Source: Methanofervidicoccus sp. A16 (GTDB lineage Archaea > AGJL01 > Methanococci > Methanococcales > Methanococcaceae). Taken from it: DNA of 64,000 nt. Location of the stretch: contig NZ_CP022242.1 in the NCBI RefSeq assembly GCF_003351865.1, positions 1,116,001-1,180,000 on the forward strand, written 5' to 3'. Under the pieces are notes generated by a model. The model did no database searches. It had not been told where the DNA came from and saw nothing but the letters and a program-made list of their open reading frames with translations. Position 1 is the first letter of the stretch. Each line of letters opens with the position of its first letter. Positions 1 to 9,928 of the stretch are shown in pieces. A program made the translations under genes and the position numbers.

Positions 1-477
1 TTTTTAGGGTTGGTTGAGAAGTACGGGTTGTTAGGTATCTTTATCATCGGTTTCTCTGAACCTATATTTCAACCTTTTCCAACGGAAATATTTATGATAT
101 TTGCTATCTCCATGGGTTTAGATTGGAGGTATGTCCTTCTCTCTGCCCTCTCAGGATCTTTACTTGGATCTACTATTACATACTACCTCTCCTCAAGGTA
201 CGGGGAGAGGTTGGCACTGAAGTTATTTAAGGAGGAGGATTATAGGAAGGGGGAGGAGTTCTTTAGAAAGTATGGGGTGTTAGGTTTCATCGTTATAAGT
301 TTCACACCTATACCTTTTGAGGTAATGTGTTGGGTATGTGGAGCCTTTGAGATGCCCTTTGATAGGTATATCCTTGCCATCTTGGTGAGTAGGGTGATGA
401 AGTACGGGGTATTTGTGCTTCCCTTTGCACTCTGGGGCTCGGATATCTGGGAGTTGTTGAGAAATGTTATAAGTTAA
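1..477 (+). CDS. DedA/VTT-family membrane protein, 5-prime end outside window
   Basis: Small integral membrane protein of the DedA/SNARE-associated (VTT domain) superfamily, probably a lipid or small-solute transporter of the cytoplasmic membrane. The reading frame is open to the first base of the window, so the start codon may lie upstream. A TTG at position 10 is the first possible start inside the window. Visible features are a hydrophobic N-terminal segment with the PxxxE-type sequence PFPTEIFM, a second membrane segment ending in [17 protein letters not shown], and a third segment with the reentrant-loop-like sequence SFTPIPFEV. About 155 residues are visible, near the family's core domain size. 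hypC follows 14 bp downstream, so they may be cotranscribed. Family assignment is good; the substrate is unknown. Confidence 0.8.
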   Translation, partial: FLGLVEKYGLLGIFIIGFSEPIFQPFPTEIFMIFAISMGLDWRYVLLSALSGSLLGSTITYYLSSRYGERLALKLFKEEDYRKGEEFFRKYGVLGFIVISFTPIPFEVMCWVCGAFEMPFDRYILAILVSRVMKYGVFVLPFALWGSDIWELLRNVIS

Positions 478-491
478 AAGGAGGTTGTAGT

Positions 492-755
492 ATGTGTTTA
501 GCAATACCATGTAAGGTTGTAGAGATATTTGAGGAGAATGGAGAGAGATACGCCATTGCAGAGTATAAGGGAGTGAGACAGAAGGCTAAATTAACACTTC
601 TCGAGGATGTAAAGGTTGGAGATTACATACTAATACATACTGGGTATGCCTTAGAGGTGTTAAGTGAAGAGGATGCAAAGTTAAGTTTAGAGGCGTGGGA
701 GGAGTTATTTGAGGCTTTAAGTGAGATGGAAGAGAAAGAGGATAAGGAGCAATAA
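492..755 (+). CDS. hypC: Hydrogenase maturation chaperone HypC/HupF
   Basis: Small chaperone that carries the Fe(CN)2CO unit with HypD during [NiFe]-hydrogenase maturation and holds the large-subunit precursor. The protein is 87 aa, usual for the family. It begins MCLAIPCKV: Cys2 is the essential residue exposed after Met removal. The conserved histidine lies in [13 protein letters not shown] (His49). The start is supported by a GGAGGTTG ribosome binding site a few bases before the ATG. It stands without other hyp genes in the window, beside a DedA-family gene. A composite MITE begins 56 bp after its stop codon. Confidence 0.96.
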   Translation: MCLAIPCKVVEIFEENGERYAIAEYKGVRQKAKLTLLEDVKVGDYILIHTGYALEVLSEEDAKLSLEAWEELFEALSEMEEKEDKEQ

Positions 756-810
756 TTTTTGAGAATAATAATAAAAATAATTTTATAAAAAAATTAAAAG
801 ATAAAAAATA

Positions 811-1387
811 AACCCTAGTTCCCATCAAAGTTATAATATAAAGAATAATAAAAAAATAATTATAAAAATAATAATATTTTAAAATAAAAACTTCTATCAT
901 CCTAGATACAGAAAATTTTAAAAGAAGATTGATGATCCTCTGAATACCTTCTAATATAGTGGATACCAGAATAAGATCTCCTATCTTATCTAAGTGTTCA
1001 GAAAGATCCTAAGGATATTTAACATTAACCTGGTTCCCATCAAGATTGTAAGAAGAATAATAAAAAATAATAATATAAAAAATAATAAAAATCTTAAGAG
1101 GGATAATAATAAAATATAATAATATTGGATACTGGATAAACAAGTAGTTATCACTTTTATGGGAAGTAGGGCATTAATAATAGCAGACTGTTAGGAAGGA
1201 TCTACTCCACTTCCATTTAGTATCTTAGAGCGTCCCAGGAGGAATTATTTATCTCTTATTTTGATTTTTAATACCTTCTTTTTATTACTTTATAATTATT
1301 TTTATCAGAATTTATTGATTATTTCATTATGATTTTTATAATTATAATTATTTTTTTATTATTTTTAATTACTACTTTGGTGGGAAC
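811..1387 (+). mobile_element. Composite MITE A: family 1 element with family 3 and family 2 sequence inside
   Basis: A non-coding AT-rich block fills the gap between hypC and the IS element. It opens with the shared terminal repeat (ACCCTAGTTCCCATCAAA) at 811 and has the family 1 core (TAGTGGATACCAGAATAAG, then ATCCTAAGGAT near 1006-1016). At about 1027-1171 it is interrupted by a short element with its own repeat pair (ACCTGGTTCCCATCAAG to TTTTATGGGAAGTAGGG). Inverted family 2 sequence (AGCAGACTGTTAGGAAGGATC) follows. The right end TTTGGTGGGAAC stops at the IS boundary. The same arrangement recurs at 26208-26788. No ORF is present. Confidence 0.75.
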
Positions 1388-2093
1388 GGACCTGTCCACT
1401 TAACATAAACACCACCTCAGTTTATTATAATACAGAACAAATAACCTACAAAAGAAGTTCCAGTTTCTAACAGGATTTTTAGCATTAATAGAGCAGAAAA
1501 AGATCTTTACCCTCTGCTTCAGAGAAGAAAACACCGATTCTATCAAACTCCCCCGCCCAAAGGTCTGATGTTCAAAGTTTAAATTAAGACTTTTTAGAGC
1601 ACTAATTAGCCATGGGGCTTTATCTATAAGGAATTTAGGCTCACCCCTACAGTACTTCAGTACTTTCTTTACAAAGGACCTCGTAATTAGATGATTCCTT
1701 ATTGTATAGACTCTCATTAAAATTAATTCATTCCTCTCAACATCTACAGCTGAATAAACGTAATAGTGCTTCCCGCCACCTTTAACAACAGTTTCATCCA
1801 CCGCTATTAGATCTCTTTCTCTTTCCTCTGTTGTAATGGATAATTCTTCTTTAAACTTATTTATCCAGTTCCAAACTGATGTTTTTGAGACTGGATAAAT
1901 CTCTGAAAGAATTCTGGCAGTTCTTCTTACTGAAGATGTCTGAATGTAGGTTGCAATGGCGAGTGTTTTAATTTCTATAGGTATTTTGTTCCTCTTAAAG
2001 ATTTTTAATTCCTTTATAATATCTTTTACTCTTAGCATAATAGTATCTTATGTACATTGTTATATATGATGTTTGTTTTATGTGGACAGGACC
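1388..2093 (-). mobile_element. IS6-like insertion sequence, complete with terminal inverted repeats
   Basis: A 706 bp element bounded by imperfect terminal inverted repeats. The left end (1388-1413) begins GGACCTGTCCAC and the right end (2068-2093), read inward, begins GGTCCTGTCCAC; about 21 of 26 positions match. One transposase gene fills it, its stop codon lying within the left repeat. The 8 bp flanks (GTGGGAAC left, ATAAAAAT right) do not match, so no target duplication is visible. The left flank is the end of a MITE that lacks its last bases. Confidence 0.85.
1400..2038 (-). CDS. IS6-family DDE transposase
   Basis: Transposase of the archaeal IS6/IS240 type, catalysing cut-and-join of the surrounding element. 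The 212-aa protein has an N-terminal helix-turn-helix region (about residues 24-60, ending KTSVWNWINKF) and a catalytic domain. The likely acidic triad is Asp81 in IAVDET, Asp139 in LIDKAPW and Glu167 in SLIESVF. It looks intact, with no frameshift, so the element could be active. The N-terminal zinc-binding region of longer relatives is absent. Start ATG at 2038. Confidence 0.92.
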   Translation of the reverse strand: MLRVKDIIKELKIFKRNKIPIEIKTLAIATYIQTSSVRRTARILSEIYPVSKTSVWNWINKFKEELSITTEERERDLIAVDETVVKGGGKHYYVYSAVDVERNELILMRVYTIRNHLITRSFVKKVLKYCRGEPKFLIDKAPWLISALKSLNLNFEHQTFGRGSLIESVFSSLKQRVKIFFCSINAKNPVRNWNFFCRLFVLYYNKLRWCLC

Positions 2094-2323
2094 ATAAAAA
2101 TAATAATTAATTATTAATAAAATGATAAAAATATAGTAAAAAATTAAGAATCTTAGATAATAACAACAAAAATTAAAAATAAATGTTAAAAACCCTAAAT
2201 CTTTTAGCCTCTTTTATAGACTTATTTCTTTTTTTAAATATTTTTATTTTTATTCACTGTTATTTCAGTTAAATGTGTTTATATTCCTACTATGTGCTCC
2301 TCTTTCCTACCTTCTTAAAAGCC

Positions 2324-3571
2324 CTACCTCGCAACGTATTCTCTATACGATTTCTTCAACACCTCTATCACAGGTAGTTTTTTACCTGCTAAAAATTGAA
2401 TACATGCTCCTCCTCCCGTACTTATGTGGTCTATCTGGTCTGCAACGCCAACCATAGTAGCAGCTGCCGATAGATGGCCTCCTCCTATCACTGTAAACGC
2501 CTTAGATTTAACTATGCTTTTCAGTATCTCTGCAGTACCCTTTAAAAAGTTTTTATTCTCAAAAACACCTGCTGGACCATTTGCAACAATTGTTTTAGCC
2601 TCTCTTATTATCCCGTCGTAGTACTCTATAGTTTCACTACCTATATCGTATATAGGATAGGTAACCCTCTCCCCTCTCTTTAATTTTACCTCTCTTCTCT
2701 CTCCATCTACGTTTAATGCAACATCCAGTGGTACCTCTATTCTATCTCCATAAGTATCTAGAAGGTCCCTTGCAACATCTATGAGATCTAAGTATCCCAT
2801 ATTTACAATAGTATCTTTGTTAGGTCCTAGATCGTAGCCTTTTCCTATAAGGAAGATATTTGCAACGATCCCAGTTGTTAAAACCTTGTCTGCAGAATCG
2901 TTCTTTAAGACGTTCTTTATAACCTCTATACTGTCGTCAGCCTTAGCCCCTCCAAGTATATAGATTGAAGGTTTATCAGGGTCCTTCAAGGTCTTACTAA
3001 GTACTTTTATCTCTCTCTCCATGATCCTTCCAGCAACTGCAGGCATATAGTAGGCTAAACCTACTAGGGACGGCTGGGCTCTATGTGCCGCTGCAAATGC
3101 ATCGTTTATAAAATAGTCGAAATAGGGATACAACTTTTTTATCATTAATGTACTACCCTGTTTCTTTGGGATAGAGTCATCCCAGGTATTCCAATCCTTT
3201 AATACCTCCTCAGAGTAAAACCTTACGTTCTCCAGTAATACAATATCTCCATCTTCCATTCTCTCTATAGTGTTTAAAGCATGAGATCCAAATAGATCAT
3301 CTACGTATTCAACATTCCTACCTAAGACCTCAGATAACTTCTGGGCATGTGGATAGAGAGGTGTAAAATCCTTCTTTCCCGGTCTACTTTGATGTGCCAA
3401 TATTGCTATCTTCGCCCCTTCATTAGACAGTTCCTCTATGGTGTCCTTACAGGCCCTTATCCTCGTATCGTCTAAGATAGTATAATTGTTAACATCCATA
3501 GGGCTGTTTATATCTACCCGTAAGGCTATCCTCTTCCCCTTAAAATCGAAATCATCCATAGTTAGGAACAT
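2324..3571 (-). CDS. pgk: Phosphoglycerate kinase
   Basis: Cytoplasmic kinase interconverting 1,3-bisphosphoglycerate + ADP and 3-phosphoglycerate + ATP, in gluconeogenesis/glycolysis. The 415-aa protein is typical of archaeal Pgk. It shows the N-terminal substrate motif RVDINSPMD, the [11 protein letters not shown] segment, the nucleotide-domain sequence [11 protein letters not shown] and the C-terminal ATP-loop region [13 protein letters not shown]. The start ATG at 3571 is preceded by AGGAGGT at good spacing. A second in-frame ATG four codons in has no better site. It is transcribed alone, its 3-prime end facing the IS element. Confidence 0.97.
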   Translation of the reverse strand: MFLTMDDFDFKGKRIALRVDINSPMDVNNYTILDDTRIRACKDTIEELSNEGAKIAILAHQSRPGKKDFTPLYPHAQKLSEVLGRNVEYVDDLFGSHALNTIERMEDGDIVLLENVRFYSEEVLKDWNTWDDSIPKKQGSTLMIKKLYPYFDYFINDAFAAAHRAQPSLVGLAYYMPAVAGRIMEREIKVLSKTLKDPDKPSIYILGGAKADDSIEVIKNVLKNDSADKVLTTGIVANIFLIGKGYDLGPNKDTIVNMGYLDLIDVARDLLDTYGDRIEVPLDVALNVDGERREVKLKRGERVTYPIYDIGSETIEYYDGIIREAKTIVANGPAGVFENKNFLKGTAEILKSIVKSKAFTVIGGGHLSAAATMVGVADQIDHISTGGGACIQFLAGKKLPVIEVLKKSYREYVAR

Positions 3572-3672
3572 CTTTTACCTCCTAATTTTTTGATAGGAGA
3601 GATTATTGATATAATTTTAATTTTACTTTTTATAATTATTATCTATTAACTCTTACCTATAATTTTACAAAC

Positions 3673-5580
3673 CTATCTTACTCTAACAGCATCTAAGTTC
3701 ATAGGCGCCCTTGTTTCTTTCTTAAAGAGTTTGTAAGCGGTACTTGCAAGATCGACACATTTTGAGGCTTCACCATGGACCATAAGTATCTTTTCAGGCA
3801 TAGGTTTAAGTTTTCTTAAATACTTTAACAACTGTTTTCTGTCACTATGTCCAGAGAACCCCTCTAAGGTATGAACCTCTAGATTTACCTTTATTACCTT
3901 AGATTTCCCATTTTTACCAGTTATAGGTATCTCACGCCAGCCCTTCTGCACCTTCCTTCCAAGGGTGCCCTCAGCCTGATAACCTACAAATATAAGGGAA
4001 TTTCTCTCATCCCCTGCTAAGGCTTTGAAATACTCTACACTTGGACCTCCAGTTAGCATACCTGAGGTTGTAAGTATTATACAGGGCTCATCACTGTCTA
4101 TTATGTTCCTCCTGTTGTTTGTATTTTTAACCTTCTTAAATACCTCAGATAGGAATGGGTTGTCCCCTTCGTGGAGTATCCTATCCCTTATACTCTTCGA
4201 TAGATACTCTGGATAGGCTGTATGAATTGCAGTAGCCTCCCAGATCATACCGTCTAAGTACACTGGTGCGTTGAATACTCCCTGGTTGTATCCCTCCTCT
4301 AAAACGAGCATCAACTCCTGGGCTCTACCTACACCGAATACTGGTATAAGTACTTTACCTCTTCTCTTTACAGTCTCTGAGACGATCCTTAGAAACTCCT
4401 TCTCTGTTTTCTCCCTGTCTGGAAGAGTATCCTCCTGTCCCCCGTAGGTGGATTCTATTATTAACGCCTCCAACCTTGGGAACTGACATACTGCAGGTTC
4501 CAATAGTCGAGAGGCTTCAAACTTTATATCCCCTGTATATGCTATGTTGAACAACCCCTCTCCAATATGTAGATGTGCTATAGAAGAGCCCAAGATATGT
4601 CCTGCATTGTGTAGAGTTAGTTTTACTGCAGGTGCAATATCTGTAGTTACTCCGTAGTCGAGAGGTATGGTGTGTTTAACGCACTTCTTGATATCCTTGG
4701 TGGTGTAGGGTACAACCTTCCCCTCCTTCTCTGCAATCTCTAGATAGTCCTTCTGAAGTAGTGTCATCAGATCCCTTGTAGGTCTGGAGCAATATACTGG
4801 CCCGTCGTAGCCGTATCTGAAGAGTCCTGGGACGAAACCACAGTGATCTAAGTGAGCATGGGTGACAACTACAGCATCTATCTCCTCGATGGAGAACTCT
4901 GGAGTGTCGAAGTGAGGGAAGGCTCTCTCTCCATCTACTGCAACATTTATCCCACAGTCTATAACGATTCTATTTTCCGGTGTTTGTAGATAGTTGCAGG
5001 TCCTCCCCACCTCCCTTGCACCTCCTAAGAAGGATACCCTAACCCAGGCATCCCCCTTCAGTTTTACATCCCTATGTATCCTCCTACCTATCTTTCTAAG
5101 TATTTCCTTAACCTCTGCCCTCTCCCTGTAAAGTGTAGCCCTTATTGCATTGATAGTTTCAGAGGGTATGGGAGGAGTCCTAACAGGTTTAGGAGCCCAC
5201 TTTATAGCCTTCTTGATCTCCTCCAAGGTGCGCCCCTCTTTTCCAATAACCAGCCCAGGTTTTTTGGACTCTATAATTACCTCTCCAGTGTTGGCATCGA
5301 ATATACAGTTTGTTATCTCTGCATCCTCTGGTATTATCTCCAATATCTTATCCTTGGCAGTTTCTGGATCTGTTAAAACAGAGGGATCTGGCCTTACAGT
5401 TATCCTCTTCTTAAATATCTTTGCAATATTCTTGATAAATGTGTTTGAAAAGATCTCAGGGTTCTTGGAGTATATCACCACCTCTGGTCCCTCAAATTGG
5501 ACGTCGGTAATTACAGCGTTCCCCGGTGAATTCTTTATTACGTATTCCTTTATCTCCTTTAACAGCTCCTCAGCTGACAA
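3673..5580 (-). CDS. aCPSF1 (FttA): KH / metallo-beta-lactamase / beta-CASP nuclease
   Basis: Archaeal homologue of the CPSF73 endonuclease. The family cleaves nascent RNA 3-prime ends and acts as the general transcription termination factor in methanococci. Layout of the 635-aa protein: N-terminal KH-type region about 1-145 with a VIGKEG loop near 111-116, MBL domain from about 180 with the zinc motif THAHLDH (His241, His243, Asp245, His246), then the beta-CASP domain and a C-terminal VHGEAS motif. The start is a TTG at 5578-5580 preceded by GGAGGG six bases upstream; no ATG alternative fits. psmB lies immediately upstream on the same strand. Full family length, no damage seen. Confidence 0.95.
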   Translation of the reverse strand: MSAEELLKEIKEYVIKNSPGNAVITDVQFEGPEVVIYSKNPEIFSNTFIKNIAKIFKKRITVRPDPSVLTDPETAKDKILEIIPEDAEITNCIFDANTGEVIIESKKPGLVIGKEGRTLEEIKKAIKWAPKPVRTPPIPSETINAIRATLYRERAEVKEILRKIGRRIHRDVKLKGDAWVRVSFLGGAREVGRTCNYLQTPENRIVIDCGINVAVDGERAFPHFDTPEFSIEEIDAVVVTHAHLDHCGFVPGLFRYGYDGPVYCSRPTRDLMTLLQKDYLEIAEKEGKVVPYTTKDIKKCVKHTIPLDYGVTTDIAPAVKLTLHNAGHILGSSIAHLHIGEGLFNIAYTGDIKFEASRLLEPAVCQFPRLEALIIESTYGGQEDTLPDREKTEKEFLRIVSETVKRRGKVLIPVFGVGRAQELMLVLEEGYNQGVFNAPVYLDGMIWEATAIHTAYPEYLSKSIRDRILHEGDNPFLSEVFKKVKNTNNRRNIIDSDEPCIILTTSGMLTGGPSVEYFKALAGDERNSLIFVGYQAEGTLGRKVQKGWREIPITGKNGKSKVIKVNLEVHTLEGFSGHSDRKQLLKYLRKLKPMPEKILMVHGEASKCVDLASTAYKLFKKETRAPMNLDAVRVR

Positions 5581-5728
5581 AACGAACCCTCCAAAAATTT
5601 TTTAAATTTATAATTAAAATAAAAATAAATCTTTTTTAAGTAAAGAAAAGTAAAAGATAGTACTCTCTAATAAAAAGAATTAATATCTAAAATTAAATGA
5701 AAAAAACAATTTATTTTTTAATAAATCT

Positions 5729-6388
5729 TTATTTTTTCTTCTTAATCCTATTTACTAACCTATTCACCTCATTTTCAGAGTATATCTTAACTCCATTCTT
5801 GTCTACCACTCCAAGGGAGATACCGTTACCTGAGTAGGCATCCCTCTCCATTGCAGATATAAGAGCCCTAACTGCTAGATCTCTACCTTTCTTTACAGTC
5901 ATGTTTTTCCTGTATTCACTCTCCAAGACACCTAAGGCAGTTGGAGAACCAGACCCTGTGGCTGTAAAAGATGACTCCTCATTTATTCCACCTAGAGGGT
6001 CTAGAGAAAATAGTTTTGGACCGTATAGGTTGTCGTATCCCCCAACTAACAACTGGGTTAAAAAAGGAAAGTACCTACTGCCATGTAGTATATTACTTAG
6101 AAGTACTGCACAGGAGTGTGGTGGTATATAGGTTCCAGACCTTAGTCTATACAGCCTGGCCTCTGCAGAGATCCATCTAACGAGGGCCTGGGCATCTCCA
6201 ACACTACCTGCCACAGTCATGGCTATATAATCATCTATCTTATATAACTTTTTCGCTTCTTTATCTGCAACTAAGTTGCCCATTGTGGCTCTCCTGTCGG
6301 TGGCAAGCACTACACCATCTTTGCATATAAGACCGATAGTGGTAGTCCCTTTCATATATTCCATATATAAGTCGTTGGACATCATCAT
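5729..6388 (-). CDS. psmB: Proteasome beta subunit
   Basis: Catalytic subunit of the archaeal 20S proteasome. A 14-residue propeptide ends in KG before TTTIG, so autocleavage would expose Thr15 as the catalytic nucleophile. The Lys of DRRATMG and the [13 protein letters not shown] segment are present. The 219-aa length is normal. The gene starts with three consecutive ATG codons; GGGGAGGA lies a few bases before the first, which is chosen. The alpha subunit is not in the window. The regulatory ATPase PAN is encoded 31 kb away at 37.2 kb. Confidence 0.97.
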   Translation of the reverse strand: MMMSNDLYMEYMKGTTTIGLICKDGVVLATDRRATMGNLVADKEAKKLYKIDDYIAMTVAGSVGDAQALVRWISAEARLYRLRSGTYIPPHSCAVLLSNILHGSRYFPFLTQLLVGGYDNLYGPKLFSLDPLGGINEESSFTATGSGSPTALGVLESEYRKNMTVKKGRDLAVRALISAMERDAYSGNGISLGVVDKNGVKIYSENEVNRLVNRIKKKK

Positions 6389-6469
6389 CTAATCCTCCCC
6401 TCACAATTTTAACAGGTATTAAAAAATAGTAGTTATATTTTTTATTTTAATATTTATTATTATATAAAA

Positions 6470-6769
6470 TTACCTTAAATTTTCTAGGGATCTATCACAT
6501 AGATTCACTATCTCCCTTAAAGCCTCCTTGAGCACCTCTAGAGGATCCACCCCCTCCTTGGTTATAAGGGTTATCTTAGGGTTAGATATATACCTACCAG
6601 TTTCAGGATCTAAGACAGGGTGTTCTATACAGTAGGAGGCCATAACAACTTTATCCTCCATTTTTAATAAGATATCCTTAATTAAGTTACATAGTGAATG
6701 ATCCTCATTTACTATCTCTAACTCTATACTGTTCTCACTTCTATTTAATACCTTTACGTATTCACTCAT
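6470..6769 (-). CDS. rpoL: DNA-directed RNA polymerase subunit L
   Basis: Small subunit of archaeal RNA polymerase, homologue of eukaryotic Rpb11, pairing with subunit D in the assembly platform. The 99-aa protein contains the diagnostic [15 protein letters not shown] and [15 protein letters not shown] segments. Two ATG codons are adjacent (6770-6772 and 6767-6769). The GGGGAG site lies only two bases before the first and about five before the second, so the second is preferred. The coding region overlaps the end of the upstream gene, implying translational coupling. Confidence 0.95.
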   Translation of the reverse strand: MSEYVKVLNRSENSIELEIVNEDHSLCNLIKDILLKMEDKVVMASYCIEHPVLDPETGRYISNPKITLITKEGVDPLEVLKEALREIVNLCDRSLENLR

Positions 6770-7394
6770 CATCTCTCCCCTTTAAGTAGTACTCCTTTAT
6801 AAGTCTAGGATCCCTATTTAACTGTATTGTACCATCCTCTTCCACTCTAAAAAACTCCTTTTCAATACACTCCTCCAAGATATCCTCTATATCCTTTTTA
6901 GTAAGGTAGGAGAGAAGGACAAGGATGTTCTTCACAGGTTTTGAACCTATCTTTATTGTACTCAACCTTGGATCACTGCTTATACTGTTCAACTCCGCTA
7001 AGATCTTGTTAAATTCGTCGTAGGATAGTTTACACTTCATGCTACCACTATCTGTGTTATATATATAGTCAATATTTAACAACTCTAACGTCTCCATAAT
7101 TAGATTTTTGTTTATAGGGAATTTCAACTCAGATAGTGAAAACTCGTAATATCCTTTTCGATCTGGATTGTATCTTCTATGGATTTTGTTTACCAAGGCT
7201 TTTACAGTTCTATAGTCCTCTGTAAGTTTATCTTTGTCGTACCCGTATATCTTAATTCTGAAGGTATTTATATCTTCGCATTCACTGTAGATGGTCTTAG
7301 ATTCTACGGAACAGTTAATATCCATCTTTGATATTTCATTACAGAAATCTAAGATCTCCCTATTTGATGCTCTCAAACTTATAATTTTTTTCAT
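6762..7394 (-). CDS. Conserved archaeal protein, DUF2067-like
   Basis: A 210-aa soluble protein of unknown function. It resembles the archaeal DUF2067 family, which I recall being encoded beside rpoL in related methanococci; this link is from memory. It is rich in Lys, Glu and Ile, with no membrane segment and no obvious catalytic motif. The last 80 residues look helical and could form a winged-helix-like domain, but that is a guess. AGGTGAG precedes the ATG. It overlaps rpoL by a few bases and begins 8 bp after the MBL gene, so the three probably form one operon. Confidence 0.7.
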   Translation of the reverse strand: MKKIISLRASNREILDFCNEISKMDINCSVESKTIYSECEDINTFRIKIYGYDKDKLTEDYRTVKALVNKIHRRYNPDRKGYYEFSLSELKFPINKNLIMETLELLNIDYIYNTDSGSMKCKLSYDEFNKILAELNSISSDPRLSTIKIGSKPVKNILVLLSYLTKKDIEDILEECIEKEFFRVEEDGTIQLNRDPRLIKEYYLKGRDDE

Positions 7395-7402
7395 ACTCTC
7401 AC

Positions 7403-8197
7403 CTAGAGATACACTATACTATAGAAATCTTTATATAAAGAAACCTTCAACCCAATCTTCGCTGCGATAGCTTTAACATCTGTACTTTCCAAGATGTACC
7501 TACATTCTCCTATTACATTTGTCATCTTTAGGCCCATATGATTAAAAATAACTAACTCAGGTTTTTTATTCATACTCTCCAGGAGGTCCACTAGATCATT
7601 GGAACATAGATGTCCCCTTATCCTCTTACCCCTCTCCCTCATAACGTTGGCTACAAGTATCCTAACTCCATCGAAGTCCTGAGAGAGGGAATCTATCTTT
7701 TCAGTATCTCCAGTATATCCAATATCCCCGTTGTATGTACTAACTCTTAAACCGATTCCAAAGGGATCCCCATGTTTTGTCTTCGTAGCAGTTAATTTTA
7801 CATCATAAAGATTTACAGACTCTCCAGGATTTAGTACATGAACTCCCTCACACATAGATTGATGATATTTAGATATTGCATTCTCATACTTGCCAAACCC
7901 CTCTAAAACAGAGATATTACTTACAATATGTCCTCTCTTCTTTGTCATTCCCTTAGTCATAGCCTCTACTATTATCTCTGCATCTGTGTAGTGATCTGGA
8001 TGATCGTGGGATACGAAGAGTATGTTTGTATCTAGAGGATTTATATTTAAATCTTTCATTCTCACCAACGTCCCAGGACCAGGATCTACATGTAGTCGTG
8101 TTTTTTCAGTATGTATTCTAAAACCTCCAGTACCCTTATTTTGATATATAGTTTCCCACCTACCTCCTCCGGCACCTAAGAATATTATATCTACCAA
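7403..8197 (-). CDS. Metallo-beta-lactamase fold hydrolase
   Basis: Predicted metal-dependent hydrolase of unknown substrate. The 264-aa protein has the MBL core: GAGGGRWET at the N-terminus, VSHDHPDHYTDAE as the HxHxDH zinc motif, a later histidine in TKTKHGDPFGIG, the aspartate in GYTGDTE and a C-terminal histidine in IFNHMG. No beta-CASP or KH domain is attached, so it differs from aCPSF1 nearby. The start is a TTG (8195-8197) with GAGGG about ten bases upstream. First gene of the probable operon running through rpoL. Confidence 0.85.
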   Translation of the reverse strand: MVDIIFLGAGGGRWETIYQNKGTGGFRIHTEKTRLHVDPGPGTLVRMKDLNINPLDTNILFVSHDHPDHYTDAEIIVEAMTKGMTKKRGHIVSNISVLEGFGKYENAISKYHQSMCEGVHVLNPGESVNLYDVKLTATKTKHGDPFGIGLRVSTYNGDIGYTGDTEKIDSLSQDFDGVRILVANVMRERGKRIRGHLCSNDLVDLLESMNKKPELVIFNHMGLKMTNVIGECRYILESTDVKAIAAKIGLKVSLYKDFYSIVYL

Positions 8198-8575
8198 GAT
8201 ACCACATCCCTCTCATTTAATATTGAAAATTGATATTCTGTGAATATAATAAATTTTAGTATTAGGGAAAAAGGTTTAGAGGTTTTTAGTAAGTTTTGTA
8301 ATTATTTTAGTTTTAAACTTTGTCTCAGGATTAATGATTTAGTTTGATATATTTATAAATAATCTTATTTTATTTTATTGATTGATATAAAAATAAAAAC
8401 ACTTAAAAGAAATAGGATCAACATTTGAAGGTTGAAAATACATCTCTTTCTAGAATTTTTTGAGTAATATGTTTTAATTCTAAGGAATGAGATAGATCAT
8501 GTTTTATAAAATGGAGGATATTACAACCCTAGAGGTCTTTAAAGGGAAAAGATTAATAAATAAAATTTACATCTT
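8198..8575. other. Gene-free AT-rich interval
   Basis: No convincing ORF, RNA gene or full repeat was seen. It separates the start of the MBL gene from the 3-prime end of the surface protein gene and probably holds the promoter of the former. Confidence 0.5.
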
Positions 8576-9151
8576 TCATGTCTCCTGGTCTAGGTATATT
8601 ACATTGATATTTTTAACACTGTCATTGATTTCAAGGACTATATAAGAACTAGTTATTACAAGATCTTCTCGATACTTTCTCTTAACATATATAGTTAAAT
8701 TATCCCTACTGTATCTTACAACCTTCTCAACAGATAGGTCGTAGTCAAAAGGTTTCTTCCCACCATATATAAATATAACAGTTCTATTCTTCCATACATC
8801 TAGGTAGATGTAATAATCTGGGTTTTTTCTATCGCTGTATTTTCCATACTCTAAAATAGTATAGTTTATTATTTTAGGATACCTTATATATATTTTACTC
8901 TTGGAGTTATTTTTTGAATTATTTATTATATTTCTATTACTTATGTTGTTAGATGTTTCAACTCTTTTTGTAATGCTGTATGTTTTATTCTTTACTTCAC
9001 TTATGTTATTAGATGTTTCAAATTCCTCTATGGTGTAGTTTTCACCGTTAAAACCTGGGGCTGTCCCTTTATTGTTGTTATGTACATAGCAATATAGTGA
9101 GGTAATTACAACAAATATACTTACAATTGTTCCTATTTTTAATATATTCAT
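8576..9151 (-). CDS. Predicted membrane-anchored extracytoplasmic protein, unknown function
   Basis: A 191-aa protein I do not recognise. Residues about 5-23 form one hydrophobic segment after a short Lys-containing start (MNILKIG), consistent with a signal anchor. The next 65 residues are rich in Asn, Ser, Thr and Glu and include two near-repeats of the form EVKNKTYSITKR / ETSNNIS. The C-terminal 90 residues (from YPKIINYTILEY) look like a small beta-rich domain. Many N-x-S/T sites are compatible with archaeal N-glycosylation. It stands alone. Coding is supported by length and composition only. Confidence 0.6.
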   Translation of the reverse strand: MNILKIGTIVSIFVVITSLYCYVHNNNKGTAPGFNGENYTIEEFETSNNISEVKNKTYSITKRVETSNNISNRNIINNSKNNSKSKIYIRYPKIINYTILEYGKYSDRKNPDYYIYLDVWKNRTVIFIYGGKKPFDYDLSVEKVVRYSRDNLTIYVKRKYREDLVITSSYIVLEINDSVKNINVIYLDQET

Positions 9152-9486
9152 ACTATCAACATAATAATTATAATTAAATATAAAAATTTATACTAAATCT
9201 TATCTCTGTTTCTTTTTAATAGAATTCTAAATAATGAAATAGAGTAGAGTAGTATAATCTCGATCGAATATCCTATTAAAAATTAATTTTTTTAATCATT
9301 ATTGTTATTATTTTTATAAAAGAGTTTTCATTAAAAATTTCTTAATAAAAATCAAATATTATTATCAATTATATAATAAATTAACAAATCAATATATTTA
9401 TAATTAAAATACATTAAAAATTTTCCTAACAAGAAAAGTGGAAGTAGAAACTCCATCAAGATTTAAGGTTTTGATATATATTTAAT

Positions 9487-9794
9487 ACCTTAGTTCCCAC
9501 TAAGTAGTGATTAAAGGAACAATGAAAATAATCAATATAAAAAATATCTTAGGATCTTTCTAATCACTTAGGTAAGATAGGGGATCTTACTCTGATATCC
9601 ACTACACTAGAAGGTTTACAGAGGATCATTCCCCTCCAATCTTCTTTTAAAAATGCTATATCTGGGATAATAGAAGTTTCTGTTTTTAAACATTATTCTT
9701 TATTTTTTATTTTAAAATCTTTTCTTATTTTTTATTTTTATTTTTATAATTATTTTTATTATTTTTAAACTATTCTTTTGATGGGAACTAGGGT
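9487..9794 (-). mobile_element. MITE B: complete family 1 element, inverted
   Basis: A 308 bp non-coding element in the opposite orientation to the other family 1 copies. It runs from ACCTTAGTTCCCACTAAGTA to TTTGATGGGAACTAGGGT, the shared terminal inverted repeat. Its reverse complement contains the family 1 core seen at 57795-58106. It lies 135 bp beyond the stop codon of the minus-strand uppS gene. The remainder of the 9152-9928 interval shows nothing recognisable. Confidence 0.8.
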
Positions 9795-9928
9795 GATTAA
9801 AAATAAATAACCTTTTTCCCTGGTTTTCTACACAATACTAAAAGACGGACTTTTCCAATTGGGTATTATAGGTAAACCTAAAATATACTCCCTAGTATTC
9901 TTAGTTTTATGTTTATTTTGTTCTATCC

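Noticed and set aside
586-900. Minus-strand open frame of 104 codons over the end of hypC
   Set aside because: It is a shadow of hypC and the MITE; its composition is low-complexity and no ribosome binding site or family resemblance is seen.
811-1387. CRISPR array, considered because of repeated motifs
   Set aside because: The repeats are terminal inverted repeats of longer elements with variable spacing, not short direct repeats with unique spacers, and no cas gene is present.
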